Source of the DNA: Priapulus caudatus
Lineage: Eukaryota; Priapulida; Priapulimorpha; Priapulimorphida; Priapulidae
Reading direction: 5' to 3'
Assembly: GCF_000485595.1 (NCBI RefSeq)
Contig: NW_014579393.1
Coordinates: forward strand, 1-34,593
Length of the DNA: 34,593 bases
Shown here: one piece after another, positions 1 through 8,633 of the stretch
Numbering within the stretch: position 1 is the first letter of the stretch
How the letters are laid out: the number at the start of each line of letters is the position of its first letter
Translations under genes and position numbers: made by a program
Notes under the pieces: model-generated
Told to the model about the DNA's origin: nothing
Databases searched by the model: none
The model's input: the letters and a program-made list of their open reading frames with translations, nothing else

Positions 1-696
1 AGTAGAAATTTTTCATATTGAAACAACCTTTAGCGCGCTTGTCCGTGCTGCCAAGGCAAGTCTGTGACCCAGCCCCCACAGTGATCAGACATCAGGAAAG
101 GAACGCTTATTTGCTACCGCCAAAGGTTGCCCAAAAAATCCTCCATTAGTGCGCAACGATATAATAAATTCCTAACACCCTAGAGCTAGGGCGCGATCGC
201 GCGACATAAATTTTTTCATCGTTTTCAAAGGTCACCGGAAAAAAAGGCAGCTCCGCGAACACCACCTTTTATGGGTTATGTATATTTGTATATATATCAG
301 AACTTCGTTGGCGAGAGTGAGACAGTTCGTACTTTCATAAAAGGGAGCCTCAAGGTCACGCGTGACGCGGCGCGCGCCTTTGATGTACACGATCGATCGA
401 TCGCGTACTATCATATATAAACGGCTGCGTAGCAGAGCACGCACACACACAAACACTTTCAGCGAGTCAAATAAACGCACACACCTCAGGCCCCAACGTC
501 TGACAATCTCAAACAGTGAACTAAGCCGTGTCTATTATAAAGCGAACTATAGTCTATTGTAAAGCGAACTATATTACAATGTTATTAAATGAAGATACTG
601 TTGGACTGTAAAATGAAAATGTGTACATTCTAACTAAACCACCCTAAAATTTTCTCTCAACGGATTTAGACGTTTCACAAGATCGACCCTGGGACT
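1..696. other. Stretch without a recognised gene
   Basis: I see no convincing coding region. Short palindromes occur: CCCTAGAGCTAGGG at 178-191, GCGCGATCGCGC at 191-202 and a GATC run at 391-403. The small open frames here show no recognisable motif. The stretch may be the 5' flank of the P-like element that follows; I find no THAP zinc finger (C2CH) upstream of it. Confidence 0.4.
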
Positions 697-2384
697 GTGA
701 AATCCGCGGATTTCTGCGGAAGATTCCCATCCCTAGCTTATGTAGAGATCAAAAGGAGAGTCCCATCATCAGAAGTTTGCAATTTTACCTTAATTGCAGA
801 TCTAGTCCCAAGTGATTTTTTTGTCATGTCAAAACGTATGACCTCTATGGTGATAACTAAGGATGCTGGGCTTACAATCCATGGCAACAGAATCTTGATA
901 GAGGCTACAGTGGCACATACAGGACATATAAATGTCAGTATATGTGGCAAATGCATTCCCAATGCTAACATCGGACTCATGGACACTTTGCCATTTACAA
1001 GGGACCATGTCTGCTCAATGTTCAGCACTTTGAGGAACATTCGCTTATGTGAAGGTCTGGTGCCTGAAAAGCAAAATTTGGCATCTGGTGAAAAATGTCA
1101 TTTAGTGTTACCTATTCAAGGTAAATATACAACGTTATGTAAAATGTGCCATACAGTTGACAATACAATTTCAGCAAACCCATATCCAGAGAGTACTGTG
1201 CATACTCCTCCATCCGCCTCTGTGATAGACACACTCAAAACAATAGCCCCCAACATAACTGATACTGGACTCGATCTGATACAGTCCCAGATTACGATCT
1301 CAAATGCAAGGGACAGTCGGTGGAGTCCCAAGACAATACAGATCTGTCTGTATGTATGGAATCGCAGTCCCAGGGCATATGAAGAGCTATGTGGTAGCGG
1401 CACACTTGTTCTGCCTTGTACTAAAACTTTGTCTACGTATAAAAAACAGTATGACACAGAATCCAGGAATAAATGAGGAGGTCCTGCACTGGATGTACTT
1501 GGATGCCAAAAACCGTAACCTGACACCTCAAGGATACCATGGCGGTCTTATCATGGATGAAATGGCAATTCAAGATGATCTGCAAACCCACAAGAAAACT
1601 CTTGTAGGTCTATCCGACATGGGTCGTGAGGGGAATGTATTTGAGAAAAGGCCTACTCAACAAATAGCCAACCATGTTCTCCAGTTTATATTTCACGGGT
1701 TCACTGGATTCCACTTTTTAGTAGCACACTACCCCACAACACAAGCCAATGGCAACCAGTTGTTCTCTATTTTCTGGGATTTGGTGGAAGCCCTAAGAAG
1801 ATGGGATTTCTTTGTTGATTACACATGCCTTGACGGTGCATCATCGAACAGAAATTTCATCAAGATGAATTTCGAGGGTACTCCAGCTAGTCACTATATG
1901 GCTCCTTTGATTCCAGTCACTAGAGGCCCATTGTTTATCCTTTCAGATCCTTCTCATATCTTCAAGAAGATCCGTAACAACATCTTAAAGAGTGGAACTG
2001 AGAAGTGGCATACACGTCTTCTCCAGATAGATGGTCAAGTGATCACATGGTATGCATGGGTGAAATGTTACAGATGGGACAAATCACATGGTCTGGCAAT
2101 CCACCAGAAACTGTCCAATGACCACATTCATCTCAACCAGGCAGACAAGATAAGAAATCACCTGGCTGAGGAGATTCTCAACAAGGACATGCTATCCATC
2201 TAGTTATAAAGTATGTTGAGTACCATCCTGCAGCAGCGGATATGCTAGGAGTCATCAGCCTGCTGGAGAGGACCAGTGTTTTGATCGATGTATTTCATGA
2301 CAGGCGGGCCATAAAAGAAAGATCTGACTGTCGCCTGCACCAGCTTAAAGAGGTGATGGATTGGTTCAAATCGTGGGAGTCATC
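697..2384 (+). pseudogene. P element/THAP9-like transposase, frameshifted
   Basis: Three consecutive frames read as one P-type transposase. Frame 1 (697-1476, no ATG at its start) has a CxxC pair near 1145 and the conserved block around SRWSPKTIQICLYVWN that precedes the RNase H-like core in Tnp_P_element proteins. The frame changes near 1440-1476. The second frame (to 2203) holds MDEM (Asp codon at 1556), DGASSN (Asp at 1832) and DPSHIFKKIRNN, which match the RNase H-like and GTP-binding-insertion domains of P/THAP9 transposases. A second shift near 2195 leads into a frame continuing the insertion domain to about 2384. The N-terminal THAP domain and the C-terminal catalytic Glu region are not visible, so this is a fragment. 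The frame breaks may be decay or sequencing error. The family call is firm; the boundaries are not. Confidence 0.82.
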
Positions 2385-2408
2385 AGGGACATGTCACAAT
2401 CATATCAT

Positions 2409-2632
2409 ATTCTCGCAACCATGAGTCGTGTTGTCTTCTTCACGGCAGAAGAGTCCTCCTCCTCCTCCTCCTCGTCAAGCCGGAGGAGTCTCCTCGTAAC
2501 GATGGAAGGCTTTAAGTCTCTCCACTTTGCATACCGAGTATCATACAGCATGAAATTGGTTTAATTAGTTGTTTAGCAAATGCTACACTTCTGCGATGTT
2601 TATTTGGCTTTTCCTGTGCCATTCCATAAACA
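2409..2632 (+). repeat. 225-bp dispersed repeat, copy 1 (with 47-codon ORF)
   Basis: This is near-identical to 4281-4507, about 1.87 kb downstream. Similarity starts at ATTC(T/A)CGCAACC and stops at CATTCCATAAACA. It contains a (TCC)n tract and an ATG-initiated frame at 2421-2564 beginning MSRVVFFTAEE, followed by a serine run and ending SYSMKLV. It begins right after the P-like transposase remnant ends, so it may mark an insertion or deletion boundary. No protein family is recognised. Confidence 0.8.
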
Positions 2633-2665
2633 CAATCGCTGCTGTTATCCGACAGTGTATCAGGC

Positions 2666-3011
2666 ACTGCGCGCACCGCACAAGCGTATATTCATTGTTG
2701 GGTCTCTACCGTTACGAATAAATGAGTCAGAAGTCACGTCTCGTGTGCGCTCTATTTCATGGAATTCTAGAACTTATTACAGATCCTGCTACCTCACTTA
2801 CTAATCTATTCAATGCGTTCCACTCATCAATTAATATATATGCTCCATATCGTGTCTTATCCCTCAAAGAATAACAGCTACACCAGAAACCATGGATCTC
2901 TACTGGCATACTAGTCTATCAATACAAGAAAAAAAATGTTTCAATCCAACTACCTACACGGTACCACTCTACAAAGGAATCTCTACAAACGATACTCAAA
3001 TAGACTAAATC
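2666..3011 (+). repeat. LTR-tail-containing repeat, copy 1
   Basis: This matches 12021-12366 over about 345 bp, with mostly one-base indels. The first part (to 2781, ending TTATTACA) corresponds to the LTR that follows the gypsy polypurine tract at 11975. The rest continues to a shared end at ACTAAATC. Immediately after that end both copies abut BEL/Pao pol sequence, but different parts of pol. A third, partial copy is at 13419-13483. Confidence 0.78.
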
Positions 3012-3014
3012 GAC

Positions 3015-3230
3015 ATGGCTTCTCGGACCAAAGTTCCTGCAGAAAAACGTTAGCTTCCTGTTTGGGTCACAGAAACATTACCTCAACTTAGCGATCCCGA
3101 GGTGAGACCAGATCATGTATCTACCCTGCAAACTAAGGTAGTCACCAGTCCTATTCTGAGCTCAGAGAGTTTCGATAGATTTTCGCGATGGGACGGAGTT
3201 CTGCGTTCAATTGCAAGTCTTATCCGTTGA
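3015..3230 (+). pseudogene. BEL/Pao pol fragment (linker after RT/RNase H)
   Basis: One 72-codon frame starts with ATG at 3015, is interrupted by TAG at 3051 and ends with TGA at 3228. It contains SDPEVRPD and, 20 residues later, FDRFSRWDGVLRSIA. This resembles the BEL/Pao polyprotein linker in which a DPEV-type motif is followed by a (R/Y)(F/S)SSW..LLR..A block ahead of the integrase part. There is no flanking pol, so only a scrap survives. The call rests on motif pattern and spacing, not a search. Confidence 0.55.
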
Positions 3231-3257
3231 ATTTTTTTTTATTAATCAATTTTATTC

Positions 3258-3894
3258 TTATGCGTTGTTGAACTAGGAAATTCCTGGATGAGAGTCTAGA
3301 AAGAATAAGCTGCAAAGAGCCAATTGTGCAAGCATAAAAATGAGGACAGCAGCTCGGTTACTGAAAACTGAGAATACTTGATTCAACACATGTGAATATG
3401 ACAGATTTCCTGGTCCCAACAAAATTTGAAATGGTAGTCTCTGCCACAGTAAAACCTGTGGTGTAACTGAAGATAGTTTCTTGCATCTTAGCACTGCCAT
3501 CAACCTTGGACAGGACATACAGCGAATGACAGATATTAAGAAAACAAAAGCACTCATGGATGGAAACAAGCAGCAACAAGTGAATGCAGAGAATTACTTC
3601 TACAAATTAATGAAAAAGAACTGGCATGAGCATGTAATAACAGAACGTAATTTCAACAAGTTAGTGTTACTTCCAAAGCCTGGTGACTTGAAAAAACTCT
3701 CAGACCACATTCAAGAAGAAATAGGAAAGATTAATGTAATTAAAGACAAAGTGATTTCAGGAGAGCTGTTGAATTGGTTGAGGGTCACCTTCTTACTTAC
3801 AACAGAAGACAGAAACGCACGGGGAACCTGCGGCTATAAGGTGAGGAATGAGTTCAATATTGCAGTTCTTTCACACTATACGTTTATCAAATAA
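3258..3894 (+). pseudogene. Fragment of a Crypton/tyrosine-recombinase-like animal protein family
   Basis: The frames give, in order, MRTAARLLKTE (~3341), a PTKFEMVV segment (~3410) and, after a shift near 3468, a long frame to 3894. That frame contains INLGQDIQRM, a charged helix with NAENYFYKLMKKNW, and VLLPKPGDLKKLSDHI. From memory, this order (mR..aRLL; P..F..vv; lalklG..l.k; W.....A...L...k....LLP...D..kL..yl) matches uncharacterised cnidarian, fish and amphioxus proteins related to Crypton tyrosine recombinases. The catalytic C-terminal domain is not present here. The 3' quarter is duplicated at 7573-7726. The frame lacks an ATG at its start. Family assignment is moderate. Confidence 0.5.
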
Positions 3895-4280
3895 AGTGCC
3901 ATTGTTCCATGCGGTGAATTCTCTCTAACGGGTTTTTAATTACTTTCAGTTGTTTTGATAACAAGCAGGTGCGAACGTCGCCAGAGTAAAACAAAACTTT
4001 GTGAAAAAAACATCAAAGAAAACATGTTTTGGCCAGATCTTTGCACGAAATAACAGGCCTGTCTCTAGATATATTACGAAGGAAATAAATTAAATACCGG
4101 GTGTAGCATGCAGTAAAACAATAAACGCCCCTGGCAGAATAAAGGCATGTTTGAATAGGTGCCGGGGTCATTAGTGTGACGAAAACAATAAACGCTGGAG
4201 CGTTTATTCGAGGGAATATGGTAATTCATTGTTTTAATGTTTCAAATTTACTGAAACATAACAAAAGCCACGCCATTCAC
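3895..4280. other. Non-coding stretch with a perfect 10-bp-arm palindrome
   Basis: No gene is seen. At 4187-4208 the sequence reads AATAAACGCT-GG-AGCGTTTATT, a perfect inverted repeat with a 2-base loop. A related AATAAACGCCCCTGG stands about 65 bp upstream. It could form a hairpin, or be the end of a short transposon whose mate is not visible. Confidence 0.6.
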
Positions 4281-4507
4281 ATTCACGCAACCATGAGTCG
4301 TGTTGTCTTCTTAACGGCAGAAGAGTCCTCCTCCTCCTCCTCCTCCTCGCCAAGCCGGAGGAGTCTCCTCGTAACCATGGAAGGTTTTAAGTCTCTCCAC
4401 TTTGCATACCGAGTATCATACAGCATGAAATTGGTTTAATTAGTTGTTTAGCAAATGCTACACTTCTGCGATGTTTATTTGGCTTTTCCTGTGCCATTCC
4501 ATAAACA
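4281..4507 (+). repeat. 225-bp dispersed repeat, copy 2 (with 48-codon ORF)
   Basis: This is the second copy of the repeat at 2409-2632. The small frame (4293-4439) is kept, with one extra TCC codon. Against copy 1 I count F to L and S to P changes plus two silent changes (ACG/ACC, GGC/GGT). That does not show selection, but the frame has survived. It is followed directly by an 18-bp tandem repeat. Confidence 0.8.
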
Positions 4508-4531
4508 TGTGGCGGTGGTACCGGTAAACAC

Positions 4532-4585
4532 GAGCTGAGGTGCTCGTAGGAGCTGAGGTGCTCGTCGGAGCTGAAGTGCTCGTGG
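4532..4585 (+). repeat. 18-bp tandem repeat, 3 units
   Basis: Three units of GAGCTGAGGTGCTCGTNG start at 4532, 4550 and 4568, differing at one or two positions. Each unit is partly palindromic (GAGC...GCTC). A variant GGGCTGAG follows. Confidence 0.75.
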
Positions 4586-4656
4586 GGGGCTGAGTTTGCC
4601 TCTGTGAGAGGTTAAATGTTGTGTTTGTGATCGGTTTTATGTTTGTAATGTATTTN

Positions 4657-4968
4657 CTTGCATCCCATGCATCACGTTGTTGTATGAAATAGTAACCCAA
4701 ACTACGTCTGTCAGTCAATTTTCAAGTCTGTACGAAGATTATAAACCGAGATATAGCTATTTTTTTAAGAAATGACGGCGGCCATTTTGAATTCAAGATG
4801 GTGACCGAAAACGCCCTTGCATCCCATGCATCACGTTGTTGTATGAAATAGTAACCCAAATTACGTCTGTCAGTCAATTTTCAAGTCTGTACGAAGATTA
4901 TTAACCGAGATATAGCTATTTTTTAAGAAATGACAACGGCCATTTTTGAATTTAAGATGGCGGCCGAA
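4657..4968. repeat. 159-bp tandem duplication
   Basis: Unit 1 (4657-4815) and unit 2 (4816-4968) both start CTTGCATCCCATGCATCACG and are almost identical. Each carries GGCCATTTTGAATT(C/T)AAGATGG, an imperfect palindrome; unit 2 ends in AAGATGGCGGC, the textbook YY1-type motif. A single N at 4656 sits exactly in front of unit 1, which suggests an unresolved consensus at the repeat border. Confidence 0.8.
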
Positions 4969-5500
4969 GTTGTAGGTGGATCGCGTGTGTCCTGCTTTTA
5001 AATGAAAGAGCATACAAACGTATGCAAGTGTACCAATTTTCACACTTTTTTCACAATTTGAACGATTTAGATGATATTCAGACCTAACCGACTGTACTAA
5101 TGTGCTAAACGCCCAACCCTTCTCTATGTACAACCAAACTATCTACGATTACTAATTCAATGTAACATCTGTACAACATGTGTAAAAGAGACTTTACAGC
5201 ACCTTACATGCAAAGTGTGCTTCCTATTTCATAAGTGAAGTCTACTGATGGAATATTATCATGGAAATTTATGGTGGGATAATCCCTCTTCATTTTAAAT
5301 TCATAATTTTGGCAAAATATTCTTCTTCTTGGGAGATATTGGGCATTCGCGAGCACTGTATCAGAGGTGCAGTACGGCCTAAATTAAAGTACGTAATATA
5401 GCTTGCTGCGGGAGAGAGGGATGGAAGACCAAGAAAAGGTGGCAGGGAAGACAGCCGAGGGGCGGTGGGAGAATAAGGACACTGAGCGTGCGACAAGATA
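4969..5500. other. Stretch without a recognised gene
   Basis: AT-rich to about 5380, then purine-rich. I see no family motif on either strand. The frame on the minus strand running through 5290-5530 is probably a read-through of the receptor remnant at 5530-6763 into non-coding sequence. Confidence 0.4.
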
Positions 5501-5529
5501 GACAAGGGGAAGGGCGGGCGGGGATGAAG

Positions 5530-6763
5530 TAGTAATTTTACACCCGCCGCAGTATCAGTGTCACTGTCGCCTTCAAACGCGTGCCGACGAGAAACATCAA
5601 CGCGACGCCAGAGAGCAGCACCGTCAGCCGTGCGTCGGCTTGTCAGCGGCGCAGCGTGGTTCGGCTCGATCGCCTGAGTCGCGCCGCGTTGCGCGAGGCG
5701 AGCCACGCTGCGACGCTGGGTGGCGATGATCAGGGGATTGAGGGCAAGCACGACGGCTGGCGGCACTAACGAGGCGACAGTCTCGCGCAGTGACGGAAAC
5801 ACGCAAACTCCACGACAGATGGCGCTCTCGCTCTGGCTCGATTCACTAGAAGAAGCATCCACATCCGATCCGTAATCCGCACTCGATTGAGCTAAAGCGA
5901 GAGCGCCATCTGTCGGCGTTTAGAAAACGCGACGACGACGAACGTCGACCGCCGGTAGACGGCGTTCCAGTCCCACATTGTCGCGTTTGTCGGCGCCGTC
6001 AACGACGACCACCGTTTCGAACGTGTGCGGCACGTTTAGCACTAGCGACGCGCTGACGACGGCGAGGACGACAACGTTGGTGATGGTCGGCCATCCATCG
6101 GTCACGGTACAGCAGCGGGTGGCGCACGGCGACGTATCGCTGCGTCGTCAGAGCGGCAACGAGAAGGTTAATGTAGCAGATACACGCATGCAGTATGTAT
6201 AGGAGCACACATAGTACACGTAGTAAGTACGACAGCAACCCCCAGACCGAGTCCTGACACTGGCTAGAATCTCCGGGTTCTAGGTGTTCCTCAAGACGAC
6301 GACGACCACAGCAACCCCCACGTCTGTCGCAGTAGCGTCGATCTCAGCAGCCAGTAGGTGGCGTAGACGACAATGTCGACGACGTTGACGATGCCAAGCC
6401 AGCGCATGATGGTTGTGTACGATGGGGCGATGGCGGTGCTAGAGGACGACGACGATGACGATGGCGGCGCCAGAGGACGACGACGTTGACGATGGCGGCG
6501 ACGAGGCCGTTTGTGACCGTGTAAACCCAGAAGATAATCGCAAACCTGGTGGCGGCCAGCGACGCCGCGAGCGCGGTGGCGTTGCTATCGCCCGTAATCG
6601 TGTGGTAGGTGGCGTTATCGTCGGCGGTCATCGTGGGGTAGGTGGCGTTATCGTCGGTCGTCATTGTGGGATATGTGTCGCTGTCGTCGGTTGGCATCGT
6701 TGGATAGGTGGTGTTGGCGTCGCTGTTTATCGCAGGATAGGTGGCGTTGCCGGCGGAAATCAT
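5530..6763 (-). pseudogene. Rhodopsin-type (class A) GPCR, broken, TM1 to TM5 visible
   Basis: Read from the ATG at 6763 (A at -3) leftwards. The N-terminus, about 65 residues, contains repeated N-x-T sequons. TM1 follows (about 6550-6470, GLVAAIVNVVVLW). After a shift comes TM2 (about 6407-6345, MRWLGIVNVVDIVVY). TM3 ends in TTQRYVAVRHPLLY (about 6238-6095), the DRY-type corner with Gln in place of Asp/Glu. After another shift TM4 includes ITNVVVLAVVSASLVLNVP (about 6090-6020). A TM5-like segment, LVPPAVVLALNPLII, lies near 5775-5720. Frame changes fall in CGT/GTC-rich repeats. A perfect inverted repeat (5813-5915) separates TM4 from TM5. TM6 and TM7 are not seen, so the gene is truncated or its 3' part is elsewhere. 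The NVP ending of TM4 recalls FMRFamide-receptor-like receptors, but I do not assign a ligand. Confidence 0.75.
5813..5915. repeat. Perfect 20-bp inverted repeat between TM4 and TM5 of the receptor
   Basis: Left arm CGACAGATGGCGCTCTCGCT (5813-5832) and right arm AGCGAGAGCGCCATCTGTCG (5896-5915) are exact reverse complements, 63 bp apart. Weaker pairing continues inward. It may be a ~103-bp foldback MITE inserted into extracellular loop 2, or a hairpin. I see no target duplication. Confidence 0.85.
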
Positions 6764-7090
6764 CTTAGTTTACGTTCATGATACGGTGAAGCGTAGCACA
6801 ACATAAAGTTCTTGCTCGATGAATTCTTCACGAATCCACGCTGTGAGTAATTAGCGATCTTGATCCATGTTGATTAGTGAAGTTAAATTAGCATTTATAT
6901 AATTTAAGTATTTTTGTTTTACGAGATCGACTATCATGCTATAGTTCGTTGAAGCGGGTTCTAAAACACTTCCCAGTACGGCCGCAGAAACCGTTATATT
7001 TAATGATTCCGTACTGCGCTGACGTTCGCATGCACCTTACACAACGCCCTATAGAATTCGCACCGACCGCAGGAGAGAGATTGTCTATCT
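6764..7090. other. Upstream flank of the receptor, no gene seen
   Basis: This lies 5' of the minus-strand receptor start. It contains AT-rich sequence and no recognisable coding frame. No clear TATA box or initiator can be singled out. Confidence 0.4.
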
Positions 7091-7359
7091 CAGTGGCGTA
7101 GTTAGGGGGGGTTGCAAAGGGGGCCATGGCCCCCTTGTTGATCCAAAAGTAAAAAAAAGAAAAAAGAAAGAAAGAATTGTTCTACTAAAAAGAGAATTGT
7201 CGTAGTCAGATGAAGGCTGTATATGTACTCAAAAGTGCCTCAAATACCATGTCCTGCAATCTACATTTTCAAAATTTTCTGGGGGAGGACCCACACTTAC
7301 CCCCGCTTGTGTTTCACTCCCCCCCCCCACACCACCTCGTAATCCTGGATCCGCCACTG
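7091..7359. mobile_element. MITE with CAGTGGCG...CGCCACTG ends
   Basis: The element begins CAGTGGCGTAGTTAGGGG and ends CTGGATCCGCCACTG; the outer 8 bp are perfect inverted repeats. Inside is the palindrome GGGGGCCATGGCCCCC at 7119-7134. CAGTG ends of this type are common in hAT-like non-autonomous elements. I see no 8-bp target duplication (GTCTATCT against AACAGTTA), so the superfamily is inferred. The internal ORFs are not credible genes. Confidence 0.6.
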
Positions 7360-7572
7360 AACAGTTACATATCTAGGGAGCAGAGAACAACAAACACAAA
7401 TGTCGCCTTTTTACATGGCGCCGAAAACAAAGATTGCAGAGCTGAGAGGCGGGGGAGCGTAGGGTGTGAAGAGGGAGGCGGAGGAACCATTAAAATATTA
7501 AATATATCCACTATATTGCTCAGTATATATATATTATCAAGGGCTAATAAATACCTATTATAAGTATAATAA

Positions 7573-7726
7573 AGGAAAGATTAATGTAATTAAAGACAAA
7601 GTGATTTCAGGAGAGCTGTTGAATTGGTTGAGGGTCACCTTCTTACTTACAACAGAAGACGGCCCGGGGAACCTGTGGCTATAAGGTGAGGAATGAGTTC
7701 AATATTGCAGTTCTTTCACACTATAC
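7573..7726 (+). repeat. Displaced duplicate of the Crypton-type fragment
   Basis: Nearly identical to 3723-3881; it differs mainly by a short deletion (AGACAGAAACGCACGGGG against AGACGGCCCGGGG). Only the 3' end of the larger fragment is copied, and the copy ends at ACACTATAC in both places. It stands about 150 bp upstream of the gypsy integrase fragment. Confidence 0.85.
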
Positions 7727-7872
7727 TATTTTGTATTCTAACACGGCAGGGTACGTAGTGCACACAAAAAAGGAAAAACCTCAAGGAAGTTAACAACACC
7801 TGCAATCTGTTCTTATATTTAATGCAGGTCCTCATATTTTCCTAAGAAATGTAATTTTATGCATAGTACTAT

Positions 7873-8194
7873 TTGTTAGAAAACTCCTGGTACATCCTGG
7901 TCGCTGATAATTACACCAAGTATCCATTTGTACATCGCATGACTCGGTCGTGTACTAGCAAAGACACAGTCGACTATTTAAAAAGCCTATTCAGTACGCA
8001 AAGCATCCCAGAGGTTCTTTACACAGACAACGGGCCTCAGTTCAGCTTGTATGTGTTCAATACATTTTCGGAAAGTTGGTCATTCCATATCTTCACCTAG
8101 ATATGCGCAATCCAATGGTTTATAGAGAGAATGGTTGAAACTGTAAAGAACGCGTTGCGTAAGGCAAAATTGGATCACATTGACATTGACCTAG
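7873..8194 (+). pseudogene. Ty3/gypsy integrase core, part 1 (split by insertion)
   Basis: The frame contains DNYTKYPFV, the segment just after the first catalytic Asp of retroviral-type integrases, and TDNGPQF, which carries the second Asp. Downstream, SPRYAQSNGL followed by ERMVETV (after a stop and a frame shift near 8130) carries the catalytic Glu. The first catalytic Asp lies upstream of the preserved part and is missing. At 8194 the coding sequence stops at CTAG, where a second LTR element has inserted; it resumes at 11201. Confidence 0.85.
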
Positions 8195-8604
8195 TGTAAA
8201 GTATGGTTTGCAGATGGTAAAATAGTAGTTGTGTTTAGAATTGTCGCGACAAGGGGTTGCATAATGTGTTGGTCGGCGGTAGCGTGGTTGTTGTAGTATG
8301 GATGATGGAGATGCGAAACGGTTGAGAGGGAGTTGTTGTACATGTGGGCAGCATATGTCAGTTGTCTGGGCGCGAGCCGACGTTCTTTGTTATCTAGAAA
8401 TGTATAAAGGGGAAGGTTCTTGGTTGTGAGGGAGATCGGACGGGAGTGCGCGAGGCACGCGTCTGCGTGCCTCTGTGCGAGCGTATGTGGTTTGAGAAAC
8501 AATATACTATTTTGCTGAACACTACTGCTTGGAGTTTAGAGTTTCATTATTCATCGCTACAACAGATCTACATTTAAGCGGGTAACGTCATATTCGTCGT
8601 TACG
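8195..8604 (+). repeat. 5' LTR of the 3.0-kb element
   Basis: 410 bp. It contains TGTATAAAGGGG (about 8401), a TATA-like promoter site. It ends TTACG where the 3' LTR ends TTACA. Differences from the 3' LTR are largely one- or two-base indels. Confidence 0.88.
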
Positions 8605-8610
8605 CATTCT

Positions 8611-8633
8611 TGGTGCTCGGTCACTAGTTCGAA
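8611..8633 (+). promoter_or_regulatory. Primer binding site with extended tRNA complementarity
   Basis: TGGTGCTCGGTCACTAG begins 6 bases after the LTR and continues as TTCGAA. Its reverse complement has the layout of a tRNA 3' end: TTCGAA loop, T-stem strand, 7-base acceptor strand, discriminator A, CCA. I cannot name the tRNA. Position 61 would be T instead of the usual C. GTTCGAAACC could alternatively be a Pol III B-box-like sequence. Confidence 0.45.

Noticed and set aside
5978-6781. Plus-strand Gly/Val/Arg-rich ORFs
   Set aside because: They are shadows of the minus-strand receptor, caused by GTC/GAC repeats; the minus strand has the membrane segments and sequons.
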